Assembly (NCBI RefSeq): GCF_014649815.1
Contig: NZ_BMTT01000024.1
Coordinates: forward strand, 1 to 64,000
From: Streptomyces mutabilis
Lineage (GTDB): Bacteria > Actinomycetota > Actinomycetes > Streptomycetales > Streptomycetaceae
Reading direction: 5' to 3'
Length of the DNA stretch: 64,000 bases
Part shown: positions 54,975 through 64,000 of the stretch, one piece after another
Position numbering within the stretch: the stretch's first letter is position 1
Layout of the letters: the number at the start of each line of letters is the position of its first letter
Translations under genes and position numbers: made by a program
The notes under the pieces: model-generated
Database searches by the model: none
Told to the model about the DNA's origin: nothing
Seen by the model: the letters and a program-made list of their open reading frames with translations, nothing else

Positions 54975-56081
54975 ATGAGCGTGCGCATCGACATCGCGGG
55001 GCTGCGGCCGGAGAGGGTCGCCGTCGTTCCCTCACCCCTGGCCGAGCTGGGCATGGCGCTGCACGCCCTGTCCGAGCCGGGGCACCATCCGGGCCTGCAG
55101 GGCTGGGCGACGGGCGTGACCGCGCGGCTCGACTCGCATCTGGCGGACCGGATGTGCGAGGCCGACTTCCTGTGGCGGACGACTTTCTCGGACCTGTTCA
55201 TGCCCTTCGCCGGTGTACCGGGCCGCGACACACTGCCCGGCGCCACCCTCGCCGAGGACCTGGACCTGCTCGACAAGCTGTCCGACGAGCAGTTCGTGGA
55301 CGCGGCGCTGGAGTTCACCTGCGCGCTGCCGTACAGCACGGGTGGCGTCTCGGCGCTCACCGACCCCGAGGCGTGCCGCCGCGCGCTGGACCTGGCCGCC
55401 GCGCGGGGGCCGCAGCAGCTGCGCTTCAGCGAGCGGCTGCTGGCCGACCCGCCGCGCATCCGCGGCTGGCTGCGGCAGTTCGCGCAGGACTGCGACGAGG
55501 CGTTCTTCGCGGAAGCCTGGTCCCGGCTGCGCCACCAACTCGCGGCCGACGCCCGGCACAAGACGGACCTGCTGCGCCACAAGGGCCTCGCCGAGGCGCT
55601 GGCCGCCGTGTCCCCGGCCGTCTCACTGGACGAGGGCTCCGCGCGGATCACGGTCGACAAGCTGGGCGACGGCCGCTCGGCGACCGGGGACGGCGGCCTC
55701 CTGCTCGTCCCGACCAGCCTGGGCCGGCCGCACCTGATGGTCCTGCACCGGCACGACTGGCAGCCGGTGCTGCACTACCCGGTCGGCTCCCCCGAGCTGG
55801 CCTCGCCGCCGTCGGTCGAGCAGCTCACCCTCCGGATGACCGCGCTGTCCCACCCGGTCAGGATGCGGATCTGCCGCCACCTGGCCCGCAGCGCTTACAC
55901 CACGAGCGAGCTGGCACAGGCGCACGGGATGACCGCGCCGGAGATATCCCGGCACCTGGGGGTGCTGAAGAAGGCAGGACTGATCACCACCCGCCGTCGC
56001 GGCCGGTACGTACTGCACCAGCTGGACGTGACGGTGGTGGCCCGGCTGGGCAGCGACTTCCTGGAGGGCATACTCCGCTGA
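54975..56081 (+). CDS. ArsR-family regulator with large N-terminal domain (DUF5937-like)
   Basis: A 368-aa regulator. The C-terminal ArsR winged helix is LSHPVRMRICRHLARSAYTTSELAQAHGMTAPEISRHLGVLKKAGLITTRRRGRYVLHQLD. The ~260-residue N-terminal part (VRIDIAGLRPERVAVVPSPLAELGMALHALSEPGHH) fits the DUF5937 class, which probably senses a ligand. No metal-binding Cys pair is seen in the HTH, so metal sensing is unlikely. ATG 54975 is used; ATG 54960 is in frame. It is likely autoregulated through the palindrome at 54912-54938. Confidence 0.88.
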   Translation: MSVRIDIAGLRPERVAVVPSPLAELGMALHALSEPGHHPGLQGWATGVTARLDSHLADRMCEADFLWRTTFSDLFMPFAGVPGRDTLPGATLAEDLDLLDKLSDEQFVDAALEFTCALPYSTGGVSALTDPEACRRALDLAAARGPQQLRFSERLLADPPRIRGWLRQFAQDCDEAFFAEAWSRLRHQLAADARHKTDLLRHKGLAEALAAVSPAVSLDEGSARITVDKLGDGRSATGDGGLLLVPTSLGRPHLMVLHRHDWQPVLHYPVGSPELASPPSVEQLTLRMTALSHPVRMRICRHLARSAYTTSELAQAHGMTAPEISRHLGVLKKAGLITTRRRGRYVLHQLDVTVVARLGSDFLEGILR

Positions 56082-56121
56082 TCGCGGGCCGATCGGAGCA
56101 CGACCGGCCCCGCCGGCCCCC

Positions 56122-56796
56122 TCAGCCCTGCCCGCCGCCCGCCCGCACGAGCCCCGTCTCGTAGGCGAGAACCACGACCTGCACCCGGTCGCGCAGGTCC
56201 AGTTTGGTCAGAATGCGGCCCACGTGGGTCTTCACCGTCGCCTCCGACAGCACCAGTCGGGCCGCGATCTCCCCGTTGGACAGTCCCTGCGCCACCAGCA
56301 CCATCACCTCGCGCTCGCGCTCGGTGAGCCGCTGGAGCTCCGTGTGCCGGGGCTGTTGGCCGGTGGCCGGCAGCATCGGCGCGAAACGGTCCAGGAGCCG
56401 GCGGGTGGTCGAGGGGGCGACCACCGCGTCCCCGCTGTGCACGGACCGGATCGCGGCGAGCAGCTCACCGGGCGGCACGTCCTTCAGCATGAAGCCGGAG
56501 GCGCCCGCCTTCAGCGCCGAGAAGGCGTACTCGTCGAGGTCGAAGGTGGTCAGGATCAACACCTTCGGCGCCTCGGGATCCACGCAGATACGGCTGGTGG
56601 TCTCGACGCCGTCGAGCTTGGGCATGCGGACGTCCATCAGGACGACGTCCACGGAGGTCGAGCGCAGCACCTGGAGGGCCTCGACGCCGTCGCCCGCCTC
56701 CGCGACGACCTCCATGTCCGGCTGGGCGGCGAGCACCATCCGGAACCCGGTGCGCAGCAGCACCTGGTCGTCGACGAGCATTACGCGGATCGTCAT
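56122..56796 (-). CDS. NarL/LuxR-family response regulator
   Basis: A 224-aa regulator. The receiver has DDQ near residue 9, phospho-acceptor Asp in VVLMDVRMPKLDG, TTFDLDEYAF and LKDVPP. The LuxR HTH is LTEREREVMVLVAQGLSNGEIAARLVLSEATVKTHVGRILTKLDLRDRVQ. GGAAGAGG precedes the ATG at 56796. It lies 71 nt downstream of its cognate sensor kinase. The signal is unknown. Confidence 0.93.
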   Translation of the reverse strand: MTIRVMLVDDQVLLRTGFRMVLAAQPDMEVVAEAGDGVEALQVLRSTSVDVVLMDVRMPKLDGVETTSRICVDPEAPKVLILTTFDLDEYAFSALKAGASGFMLKDVPPGELLAAIRSVHSGDAVVAPSTTRRLLDRFAPMLPATGQQPRHTELQRLTEREREVMVLVAQGLSNGEIAARLVLSEATVKTHVGRILTKLDLRDRVQVVVLAYETGLVRAGGGQG

Positions 56797-56867
56797 CCGG
56801 GCCTCTTCCTCACAGGTCTTACGGGTCTTACAGGTGTCAACGCGGTACGCGCGCACGTGCGCGGCCG

Positions 56868-58073
56868 TCAGGGTGCGGGCTTCAGCGGCAGCAGCGCACT
56901 GATCCGGAATCCTCCGCCCGGCCGCGGTCCCGCGTCCAGGGTGCCGCCGACCATGCCGACCCGTTCCCGCATGCCGATCATGCCGTGCCCCTGGCCGTCG
57001 AAGCCGCCCTCCTCGTACAGCTCGTGCGGGGCGCCCTTGCCGTCGTCCTCGATGAGCAGCCCGAGGCCGTCGTCGAAGTAGACCAGCCGCACGCTCGCGC
57101 CCGCGTTGGGGCCACCATGCTTGCGGGTGTTGGTCAGCGCCTCCTGCACGATGCGGTACGCGGTGAGCTCCACGCCGCTGGGCAGCTCGCGCGGGGTGCC
57201 TTCGACCTTGAAGTCGACGGGCAGGCCGGAACTGCGGCACTGCTCGACGAGGTCCTCGATCTGCTGGACGTCGGGCTGCGGGACGTACTCGCCGGCCTCC
57301 TGGTGCTCGCCGGTGCGCAGCACGCCGAGCAGGCGGCGCATCTCGGCGAGGGCCTGACGGCCGGTGGAGGAGATGGTCTCCAGGGCCTTCTTCGCCTGGT
57401 CGGGGGCGGTGTCCAGGACGTAGGCGGCACCGTCGGCCTGGACCACCATCACGGAGACGTTGTGCGCGACGACGTCGTGCAGCTCGCGCGCGATCCGGGC
57501 GCGTTCGGCGGCGACCGCCACCTTGGACTGCGCCTCGCGCTCCTTCTCCAGCCGGGCGGCCCGCTCCTCCAGCTGCGCGAAGTAGGCGCGGCGGGTGCGG
57601 ACGGAGTCGCCGAGCACCCAGGCGAGGGCGAAGGGCACCGCCTGGAACACGGTTATGGCGATGTTGGCACCTATGCCCAGGCCGCCGTCGGCCCAGCGCA
57701 GCTGGGCGAGGGGCGCCGCGCACAGGCCCACGGCGAGCGCGGTCCGCGAGGCCCAGCGGGCTCCGGTCGCGGCGACGGTGTAGATGATCACCAGGAAGGC
57801 GAAGTCGGCCGGGAGTGTGGAGACGTCCAGGACCAGCTGTCCCGCGCCGAGGGCGAGGGCCAGCACCAGCATCTTCTCCGGCATCCGCTGTCGCAGCGCG
57901 ATCACGAAGCACAGCAGGACGGTGAAGCCGAGGAGCAGCGCCGTGGTGTCCGTGCCCTCGCTCCGGGGCTGCGGGGTCGTAAGGGACACCAGGGAAATCC
58001 CGAACAGGACGAGGGCCCAGAAACAGTCGACCCCGGTCGGGTGGCTGCGGATGAAGGCGTAGAGGCGCTGCAC
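56868..58073 (-). CDS. NarL-type sensor histidine kinase
   Basis: A 401-aa kinase with a membrane-embedded sensor of about five or six helices (residues 15-165) and no large outside loop, typical of DesK/LiaS-like intramembrane sensors. HisKA_3 has the phospho-acceptor His in RIARELHDVVAHNVSVMVVQADGAAY, and the HATPase includes TNTRKHGGPNAG, LLIEDDGKG and GHGMIGMRERVGMVGG. It starts at GTG 58073. It is divergent from the midA-like gene. Confidence 0.92.
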   Translation of the reverse strand: MQRLYAFIRSHPTGVDCFWALVLFGISLVSLTTPQPRSEGTDTTALLLGFTVLLCFVIALRQRMPEKMLVLALALGAGQLVLDVSTLPADFAFLVIIYTVAATGARWASRTALAVGLCAAPLAQLRWADGGLGIGANIAITVFQAVPFALAWVLGDSVRTRRAYFAQLEERAARLEKEREAQSKVAVAAERARIARELHDVVAHNVSVMVVQADGAAYVLDTAPDQAKKALETISSTGRQALAEMRRLLGVLRTGEHQEAGEYVPQPDVQQIEDLVEQCRSSGLPVDFKVEGTPRELPSGVELTAYRIVQEALTNTRKHGGPNAGASVRLVYFDDGLGLLIEDDGKGAPHELYEEGGFDGQGHGMIGMRERVGMVGGTLDAGPRPGGGFRISALLPLKPAP

Positions 58074-58191
58074 GTAACCCAGCGTAGGGAAGTGCGATAG
58101 GTGCAGGGGTCAACCGGAGGGCCGATCCGCAGCCTCCGTGCATACTCCGCAAGGTGGAGGCTCCGCTCCTCAGTGCCCCTAGCCTGGGTCT

Positions 58192-59283
58192 GTGACAGCA
58201 GGGGCGAGCAGGGCCACAGGGGCCTCGGGAACTCACGGGAACCGGCGGGGCTGGCGGGGCTGGCGGGAAGCAGCACAGGACGCCCTCTACGGAACGGCCG
58301 GTTTCTACCGCACCGCGCCGGAGGGACCGGCCGGGCACTTCCGGACGTCTGTGCATGCGTCGCCGCTGTTCGCCGGAGCGGTGGCGCGGCTGCTGTGCCG
58401 GATCGACGAGGTGCTGGGGAGGCCCGCGTCGCTGGACTTCGTGGACATGGCGGCCGGCCGCGGGGAACTGGTCACGGGGGTGCTGGCCGCGCTGCCCGCC
58501 GATGTGGCGGCGCGCACGCGCGCGTACGCCGTCGAGATCGCCGGCCGCCCGGACGGGCTGGACCACAGGATCGAGTGGTCGGCCGAGCCGCCGCGCGGGG
58601 TGACCGGGCTGCTCTTCGCCAACGAGTGGCTGGACAACGTGCCGGTGGACGTGGCCGAGGTGGACGGCGCGGGGCTGGCCCGGCGGGTGCTCGTCCGGGA
58701 CGACGGGACCGAGCGGCTCGGGGAGCCGGTGGCCGGAGCGGAGGCCGAATGGCTGGCCCGGTGGTGGCCGCTGACCGGCGAGGAAGGGCGCCGGGCGGAG
58801 ATCGGGCTTTCCCGGGACGTCGCCTGGGCGCGCGCCGTCGCGGCGCTGGACGCCGGTCTCGCCGTGGCCGCCGACTACGCGCACACCGTGGACACCCGCC
58901 CGCCGTTCGGGACGCTCACGGGCTTCCGGGAGGGCCGGGAGACGCCGCCGGTGCCGGACGGGTCGTGCGACATCACCGCGCACGTGGCGCTGGACGCGTG
59001 TGAGGCCGTCGGGAAGCGCGCTCCGGGGCGCACGCTCCCCGACGCGCTGTCGCGCCCCCAGCGGGAGGTCCTGCGCGCCCTCGGCGTCACAGGCGTACGC
59101 CCCCCGCTCGCGCTGGCCTCCACCGACCCGACGGCGTACGTACGCGCCCTGGCGAGCGCCTCCGAGGCCGCCGAGCTGACCGCGGCGGGCGGCCTCGGCG
59201 ACTTCCGGTGGCTGCTCCAGCCGGTCGGGTCCCTCGACGCCGAGGCCCTACTTGTCGATGTCCCCGACGACGAAGAAGAGTGA
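58192..59283 (+). CDS. MidA/NDUFAF7-family (DUF185) methyltransferase
   Basis: A 363-aa SAM-dependent methyltransferase. Features are [21 protein letters not shown], motif [22 protein letters not shown] and [15 protein letters not shown], which are typical of the DUF185/MidA family. The human homologue NDUFAF7 methylates an arginine of the NuoD-like subunit of complex I. The next gene, convergent and overlapping by 36 nt, is an orphan nuoD, so a shared role is likely. TAGCCT at 58180-58185 lies 6 nt before the GTG, suggesting a leaderless message. Confidence 0.85.
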   Translation: MTAGASRATGASGTHGNRRGWRGWREAAQDALYGTAGFYRTAPEGPAGHFRTSVHASPLFAGAVARLLCRIDEVLGRPASLDFVDMAAGRGELVTGVLAALPADVAARTRAYAVEIAGRPDGLDHRIEWSAEPPRGVTGLLFANEWLDNVPVDVAEVDGAGLARRVLVRDDGTERLGEPVAGAEAEWLARWWPLTGEEGRRAEIGLSRDVAWARAVAALDAGLAVAADYAHTVDTRPPFGTLTGFREGRETPPVPDGSCDITAHVALDACEAVGKRAPGRTLPDALSRPQREVLRALGVTGVRPPLALASTDPTAYVRALASASEAAELTAAGGLGDFRWLLQPVGSLDAEALLVDVPDDEEE

Positions 59284-60399
59284 CCCGAGGATCGCCACCA
59301 TGTCCGAGACCAGTGTCCCGGGCAGCAGCTCGGTGAGCGCCTGGATGTTGTTGTACGAGGCCGAGCGCAGCTTCAGCCGGTACGGGGTCTTCTCGCCCTT
59401 GCTGACGAGGTAGTAGCCGTTGATGCCGAGCGGGTTCTCGGTCCAGGCGTACGTGTGGCCCTCAGGCGCCTTGAGCACCTTCGGGAGTCGCTGGTTGACC
59501 GGTCCGGGCTCCAGCTCGGCCAGGCGGTCCAGGCAGGCGTCGGCGAGGTCGAGGGCGTTGTGCGTCTGCTCCAGGAGGCACTCGAAGCGGGCGAGGCAGT
59601 CGCCGTCGGTGCGGGTGACGACCTTCAGGGTGTCCTGGAGTTCGCCGTAGGCCAGGTACGGCTCGTCGCGCCGGAGGTCGAAGTCGACGCCGGAGGCGCG
59701 GGCGATCGGGCCGCTGACGCCGTAGGCGTGCACGGCCTCGGGGCTCAGGGCGCCCACCCCGCGCGTGCGCCCCCGGAAGATCTCGTTGCCGAGCACCAGG
59801 TCGTCGAAGACGTCCATGCGGGAGCGCACGGCGGCGACGGCACCGCGTGCGCGTGCGGTCCAGCCGGCCGGCAGGTCCTCCTTGAGGCCGCCGACGCGGT
59901 TGAACATGTAGTGCATGCGCCCGCCGGAGACCTCCTCCATGACGTTCTGGAGCACCTCGCGCTCGCGGAAGGCGTAGAAGACCGGGGTGATGCCGCCCAG
60001 CTCCAGCGGGTACGACCCGAGGAACATCAGGTGGTTGAGCACCCGGTTCAGCTCGGCGAGGAGCGTGCGCGTCCACACCGCGCGCGTGGGGACCTCCATG
60101 CCGAGCATGCGCTCGACGGCGAGGACCACGCCGAGCTCGTTGGAGAACGCGGACAGCCAGTCGTGGCGGTTGGCGAGCACGATGATCTGACGGTAGTCAC
60201 GGGCCTCGAACAGCTTCTCCGCGCCGCGGTGCATGTAGCCGATCACGGGCTCCGCGTGGACGATGCGTTCGCCGTCCAGGACGAGCCGCAGCCGCAGCAC
60301 GCCGTGCGTGGACGGGTGCTGGGGCCCGATGTTGAGCACCATGTCGGTGCTCTCCGCGGCGCCGCCGATGCCGACCATGGTCTCCGTCGTGGGAGTCAT
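59248..60399 (-). CDS. nuoD2: NADH-quinone oxidoreductase subunit D, orphan copy (NuoD2)
   Basis: A 383-aa NuoD/49-kDa subunit, near normal length. [63 protein letters not shown] and the C-terminal FFVVGDIDK are diagnostic. The conserved HRG arginine, which lies where complex I is methylated in mammals, is present. No other nuo gene is adjacent; the main cluster of S. coelicolor is elsewhere on the chromosome. ATG 60399 follows AGGGGAG. It overlaps the midA-like gene end to end. Confidence 0.93.
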   Translation of the reverse strand: MTPTTETMVGIGGAAESTDMVLNIGPQHPSTHGVLRLRLVLDGERIVHAEPVIGYMHRGAEKLFEARDYRQIIVLANRHDWLSAFSNELGVVLAVERMLGMEVPTRAVWTRTLLAELNRVLNHLMFLGSYPLELGGITPVFYAFREREVLQNVMEEVSGGRMHYMFNRVGGLKEDLPAGWTARARGAVAAVRSRMDVFDDLVLGNEIFRGRTRGVGALSPEAVHAYGVSGPIARASGVDFDLRRDEPYLAYGELQDTLKVVTRTDGDCLARFECLLEQTHNALDLADACLDRLAELEPGPVNQRLPKVLKAPEGHTYAWTENPLGINGYYLVSKGEKTPYRLKLRSASYNNIQALTELLPGTLVSDMVAILGSLFFVVGDIDK

Positions 60400-60430
60400 G
60401 CACACAGTCTCCCCTACGTACGCTGGCTCC

Positions 60431-60952
60431 ATGGAGACGGGGAGCCCTGACGACACGGGCGCGGCCGGGACGGCGAAGGCCACGCGGGACGATCCGGTGT
60501 GGACCGGCCTGCCACCGGGACTGCTGCGCATGCGACGCCTGCTGCTGGTGGTGTGGCTGGGGTTGCTCACCCTTGCCGCGGGCCTGCTGCCCGGACTGTT
60601 CCTTGGACCGGCGTGGGCGGTTCTCGCGCTGCTGCCGCTGGGCCTGGCGGTGTGGGGATGGGCGATGCTGGAGCGCAACTGGCGGTCCTGGCGGTACGCC
60701 GAGCGCGCCGACGACCTGTTGATCAGCCGGGGCGTGCTGTGGCGGGAGGAGACCGTCGTGCCGTACGGGCGCATGCAGTTGGTCGAGGTGACCTCCGGGC
60801 CGGTCGAGCGGCACTTCGGCCTGGCCAGCGTCCAGCTGCACACGGCCGCCGCCGCGACCGACGCGACCATCCCGGGCCTCGACCCGGCCGAGGCGGAACG
60901 TCTCCGCGACCGGCTCACCGAGCTGGGCGAGGCCCGATCGGCGGGGCTGTGA
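60431..60952 (+). CDS. YdbS-like membrane protein with bacterial PH domain
   Basis: A 173-aa protein with two membrane helices (about residues 40-60 and 62-82), then a bPH_2 domain: [53 protein letters not shown]. It is the short partner of a YdbS/YdbT pair; its stop overlaps the start of the long partner (GTGA). TACGCT lies 6 nt before the ATG, so the message may be leaderless. In Bacillus the pair affects resistance to membrane-active peptides; a similar role here is inference. Confidence 0.88.
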   Translation: METGSPDDTGAAGTAKATRDDPVWTGLPPGLLRMRRLLLVVWLGLLTLAAGLLPGLFLGPAWAVLALLPLGLAVWGWAMLERNWRSWRYAERADDLLISRGVLWREETVVPYGRMQLVEVTSGPVERHFGLASVQLHTAAAATDATIPGLDPAEAERLRDRLTELGEARSAGL

Positions 60953-62508
60953 CGACGCCCGGGGAGGAAGAGACGGCCAGGGGCTCCGTAGCGCCCGGGG
61001 AGGACCCGGCGGGCGGTGGCTCCGTGGCGCCCGGGGAGGGCCCGGCGGCCAGGCGCTCCGTGGCGCCCGGGGAGGACGAAGCGCGCACGAACTGCCCGGC
61101 GTCCGGAAAGGGAGAAGCCGGCACCGGCTCCCCAGCGTCCGGGAGGGAACAAGCCGGAACCAGCTCCCCAGCCCCCGGACAGGAGGTACCGAGCACGAGC
61201 TCAGCGGCCCCCGACCGACTCGCCGAGCGCCGACTGCACCCCGTCACGCCCCTGCGGCGGGCGTGGGCGCCGGTGGCCGTGCTGGTCGGATGGGCCGTGC
61301 ACGATCCCGACCAGGCACAGCGCCAGCTGACCCGGCTGACCACGACCCACCTGCTGCTCGGCCTCGCCCTATTGATCCCGGCCGCCGCCCTGTACGGTTT
61401 CCTGACCTGGTGGTTCACCCACTACGCGGTGACCGACACCGAGCTGCGCATCCGCACCGGCCTGCTGTTCCGCCGCACCGCCCACATCCGGCTCGAACGC
61501 GTCCAGGCCATCGACGTCACCCAGCCCCTGCTCGCCCGCGTCGCGGGGGTCGCCAAACTCAAACTCGACGTCATAGGCACCGGCAAGAAGGACGAACTGG
61601 CCTTCCTGGGAAACGACGAGGCCCGCGCACTGCGCGCCGAACTGCTCGCCCGCGCGGCCGGACTGGCACCCGAGACCGCGCACGAGGTCGGCGAGGCACC
61701 CTCCCGGCAACTGCTGCGCGTGCCGCCGCGCGTGCTCGCCGTCGCCCTGCTGCTGACCGGCGCGACCTGGGGCACCCTGATCGCCGCCGCCCTCGTACCC
61801 ACGCTGCTGTGGCTAGCCACCCACAACCTGTGGACGGTGCTGGCGACCGCCCTGCCGCTGCTGGGCGCCGCGGGTGCGAGCAGCGCGGGCCGGTTCGTCG
61901 GGGAGTACGACTGGACGGTGGCGGAGTCCCCGGACGGGCTCCGCCTCGACCACGGACTGCTGGACCGCGCGCACGAGACGGTGCCGCCGGGCCGGGTGCA
62001 GACCGTGCGGATCGTGGAGCCGCTGCTGTGGCGGCGGCGGGGCTGGGTGCGGGTGGAGCTGGACGTGGCCGGGTCGTCGAACTCCGTGCTGATCCCGGTC
62101 GCCCCGCGCGGGATCGCGGAGTCGGTCGTGGCGCGCGTGCTGCCCGGGGTGACCGTGCCGGCGGGCCCGGCGCTGTCGCGCCCGCCGCGCCGGGCCGCGC
62201 GCTGCAGGCCGCTGTGGTGGCGGGGCTACGGGCTCGCCGTCACCCATACGGTCTTCGCCGCCCGGTACGGGCTGCTCAGCCGCAGTCTGGCTCTGGTGCC
62301 GCACGCGAAGGTGCAGAGCGTGCGCCGCACCCAGGGGCCGTGGCAGCGGGCGCTGCGGCTGGCCGACGTACGGGTGGACACGGGGGCGAACAAGACCGTC
62401 ACCGCACGCCTGCGCGACGCCGACGAGGCGGCGGAACTGCTGCGGGCCCAGGCGGAACGCTCCCGGACCGGCCGTCGGGACGCGCTGCCGGACCGGTGGA
62501 TGGCCTGA
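60949..62508 (+). CDS. YdbT-like membrane protein with duplicated bacterial PH domains and N-terminal 12-aa repeats
   Basis: A 519-aa protein. Residues 13-84 are six 12-residue repeats ([12 protein letters not shown]-like, drifting to [12 protein letters not shown]), encoded by a 36-bp tandem repeat, a low-complexity head not seen in YdbT of Bacillus. Two pairs of membrane helices (about 135-160 and 260-300) alternate with bPH_2 domains: [66 protein letters not shown] and [32 protein letters not shown] 60949 overlaps the stop of the YdbS-like gene. Confidence 0.88.
   Translation: MTTPGEEETARGSVAPGEDPAGGGSVAPGEGPAARRSVAPGEDEARTNCPASGKGEAGTGSPASGREQAGTSSPAPGQEVPSTSSAAPDRLAERRLHPVTPLRRAWAPVAVLVGWAVHDPDQAQRQLTRLTTTHLLLGLALLIPAAALYGFLTWWFTHYAVTDTELRIRTGLLFRRTAHIRLERVQAIDVTQPLLARVAGVAKLKLDVIGTGKKDELAFLGNDEARALRAELLARAAGLAPETAHEVGEAPSRQLLRVPPRVLAVALLLTGATWGTLIAAALVPTLLWLATHNLWTVLATALPLLGAAGASSAGRFVGEYDWTVAESPDGLRLDHGLLDRAHETVPPGRVQTVRIVEPLLWRRRGWVRVELDVAGSSNSVLIPVAPRGIAESVVARVLPGVTVPAGPALSRPPRRAARCRPLWWRGYGLAVTHTVFAARYGLLSRSLALVPHAKVQSVRRTQGPWQRALRLADVRVDTGANKTVTARLRDADEAAELLRAQAERSRTGRRDALPDRWMA
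60985..61200 (+). repeat. 36-bp in-frame tandem repeat (six units)
   Basis: Six 36-nt units encode residues 13-84 of the YdbT-like protein. The first three are the most similar (each SVAPGE...), and the later three have drifted to SPASG/SPAPG. Copy number may vary between strains. Confidence 0.85.
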
Positions 62509-62532
62509 CGTCCCGCGCCCGTCCGTGCCCGG

Positions 62533-63720
62533 TCAGGACACGGCGCTGCGCAGCCCCTGCACGTCGATCTGCTCCGTCTCGTCGTGGGCCGTCAGGTCGA
62601 TGACCTGGCCCACGCCCCGGGACTCCTCGCCGGCCTGCTTGAAGACCGCCTCCTCCTCCGCCTTGTGCAGAGCGGGGGTTTCCTGGCCGACCACGTCGGA
62701 GAGGTCCTCGTTCTGGACGGTCTTCAGGGCTTGTGGCGACGACGTGCCGTCCTGGTCGTTCTTGGTGCCGAAGAAGTCGAAGCCGCCCTCGACGACGGGG
62801 CGCCGGGCCGGGGCCGACGGTACGACGGCCACCGCGGCCGGCACCGAGAAGCGACCGGTGGCCCGCCCGGTGGGCTCAGTGGGCTGCGCGGGACGGGCGG
62901 TCGGGGAGGCGGCGGCGGTGCGCTCGTGTCCGTCGGCCGCCTCGTGCTGCCCCTGCGCCTCGTCCTTCCGCGCGGTGCCGTCGTCCTGCGCGGTCTCGTC
63001 GACCGCCACGCGCTCGCCCCCGCCGTTCCCGTCGTCATCGCCGTCGCCGCCCGCACCGGAGCCACGGTCGTCGGCGGGCACGTCCCCGGTGAAGCGGGCA
63101 AGTGCCGCGTTCGCCCGCAGGAAGAGCCGGGAGCCCCCGGGCGAGAAGACGGAGGGCACGTCCTCGGCGGTCCCGTCGGCCACCGCCTCCCGGGCCACGG
63201 CTTCCTCGACGGGTGTCTCCTCCGCCGGTGCCGGCCGGGCGGGCGGCAGCGCGGGCGCCTGCGGCACGGCCTCTGTCTCCAGCAGCCGACGGCCCTCCAG
63301 CGCGCTGGCCCGCTCGGTCTCGGCGGTGGCGTAACGCCGCAGAAGGGCAGCGTGCTCGTTGCGCAGCCCCGTCAGTTCGGTGCGCTTGGCCCGCAGCCGC
63401 TGCTCCAGCTTCTGGCGCAGTTCGCGCGACTCCTCCAGGTCGGACTCCAGTTCGGCGACCCGCTCCTCGTAGCGCCACTCGTCGTTCGCACGCGCGCGCA
63501 TGAGGTCGGCGACGCGCTTGCCCGCCTGCGCGTCCCAGTGCCGCATGACGACCGCACCGACGACGGCCGTCACCGCGGCGGCCGCGGCCAGTGAGCGCAA
63601 GATCATCGCTTCGCTGAACACCCAGGGGACGAGGGCGCAGACGACGGAGACGCCTGCGATCGCCGACGGAGGAAGCAGTCTGTGCAGGGGCGGGGAATGG
63701 CGGTGACGTCCACGTGGCAT
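62533..63720 (-). CDS. Membrane-anchored coiled-coil protein, unknown function
   Basis: A 395-aa protein. A basic His/Pro-rich head (MPRGRHRHSPPLHR) is followed by two close membrane helices (about 18-36 and 40-60). Residues ~75-145 form a long coiled coil (RVAELESDLEESRELRQKLEQRLRAKRTELTGLRNEHAALL). The rest is disordered, rich in Ala/Pro/Glu/Asp/Gly. The layout recalls polar-growth or wall-scaffold proteins, but I recognise no family. It converges on the YdbT-like gene. Confidence 0.75.
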   Translation of the reverse strand: MPRGRHRHSPPLHRLLPPSAIAGVSVVCALVPWVFSEAMILRSLAAAAAVTAVVGAVVMRHWDAQAGKRVADLMRARANDEWRYEERVAELESDLEESRELRQKLEQRLRAKRTELTGLRNEHAALLRRYATAETERASALEGRRLLETEAVPQAPALPPARPAPAEETPVEEAVAREAVADGTAEDVPSVFSPGGSRLFLRANAALARFTGDVPADDRGSGAGGDGDDDGNGGGERVAVDETAQDDGTARKDEAQGQHEAADGHERTAAASPTARPAQPTEPTGRATGRFSVPAAVAVVPSAPARRPVVEGGFDFFGTKNDQDGTSSPQALKTVQNEDLSDVVGQETPALHKAEEEAVFKQAGEESRGVGQVIDLTAHDETEQIDVQGLRSAVS

Positions 63721-63848
63721 GGCCAGAAACTTACCGCGCGTAGGCGATTCTTGGCGCCCCGCCCCGCAAAAACACAGCCGTATCCCAGGCGTTCACACGC
63801 TACCGGGATTCCACGCGGCCACCGGGGGCCGAATTAGTTCAAGATCAT

Positions 63849-64000
63849 TTATGGCCGCTCGCCGATCCGGCCGCTGAGCCACTGCAGCGTCGCGGGAATC
63901 TCGCGCCGCCAGGTATTGAAGTTGTGTCCGCCGCTTTCCAGGATGATCGAGGAGATCCGCGTCGGCTTCCGTTCCTTGACCAGATCAATGAACTTCAGCG
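63849..64000 (-). CDS. Putative esterase (alpha/beta hydrolase, PF00756-like), 3' end only
   Basis: The last ~50 codons of a minus-strand gene that runs off the window end, closing with TAA at 63849-63851. It reads KFIDLVKERKPTRISSIIL, then ESGGHNFNTWRREIPATLQWLSGRI. GGHNFNTWRREIPATLQWL is the C-terminal catalytic-His region of esterase-D/mycolyltransferase-like hydrolases. The rest of the protein, including the nucleophile, is outside the window. Confidence 0.75.
   Translation of the reverse strand, partial: LKFIDLVKERKPTRISSIILESGGHNFNTWRREIPATLQWLSGRIGERP

Overview
The window is chromosomal DNA from a high-GC actinomycete, almost certainly a Streptomyces close to S. coelicolor. Codons end overwhelmingly in G or C, GTG starts and 4-nt stop/start overlaps are common, and the gene order (auxiliary trpS, proC, ilvD, radA, disA, mutY, sigE-cseA-cseB-cseC, clpC, lsr2, coaX-nadC-nadB-panC, orphan nuoD) is the one I know from the S. 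coelicolor core chromosome. No tRNA, rRNA, CRISPR array, prophage or insertion sequence was recognised. Products were assigned by reading motifs; no database search was run.

Layout. 1-1682: a 650-nt non-coding leader with a Trp attenuator, then the auxiliary tryptophanyl-tRNA synthetase. 1702-7000: proC, an ABC exporter whose ATPase carries a one-base frameshift, a methyltransferase and small envelope proteins. 7057-16600: a Ser/Thr kinase with a PQQ-type propeller, ilvD, a TetR regulator, a sugar-phosphate-isomerase-like protein, a Ppx/GppA phosphatase, a Cys-rich protein and an unusual sigma-like/zinc-finger/TM/BACON fusion. 16885-24915: genome maintenance (radA, disA, mutY) interleaved with a PAP2 phosphatase and a two-component system. 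25236-28763: the cell-envelope stress operon sigE-cseA-cseB-cseC. 28760-30415: a VOC pseudogene remnant and a WhiJ-type set (DUF397, XRE/DUF5753, HATPase). 30484-33538: a DHA2 drug exporter with divergent TetR, and an M23 peptidase. 33925-40930: two paralogous NACHT-LRR STAND NTPases flanking a secreted acid phosphatase. 41002-46742: clpC, an SCO3374-family gene, lsr2, a short N-acetylglutamate synthase, a BlaI-type repressor and small proteins. 47636-53172: a five-gene operon for NAD and pantothenate/CoA synthesis. 53382-64000: a PLP lyase, an ArsR regulator with palindromic operator, a NarL-type two-component system, midA overlapping orphan nuoD2, a YdbS/YdbT-like PH pair, a coiled-coil membrane protein and the 3' end of an esterase gene.

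How it fits together. Much of the window concerns envelope and proteotoxic stress: SigE/CseABC, an M23 peptidase, ClpC (upstream region has a SigR-type promoter and matches to the ClgR consensus), c-di-AMP synthesis by DisA, and several drug exporters. The most system-like accessory element is the NACHT-LRR pair, which resembles bacterial NLR-type antiphage proteins. The best regulatory finds are the trpS attenuator, the leaderless promoter/operator of the ABC exporter, the clpC promoter architecture, and palindromes at the lsr2, ArsR and MFS/TetR promoters.
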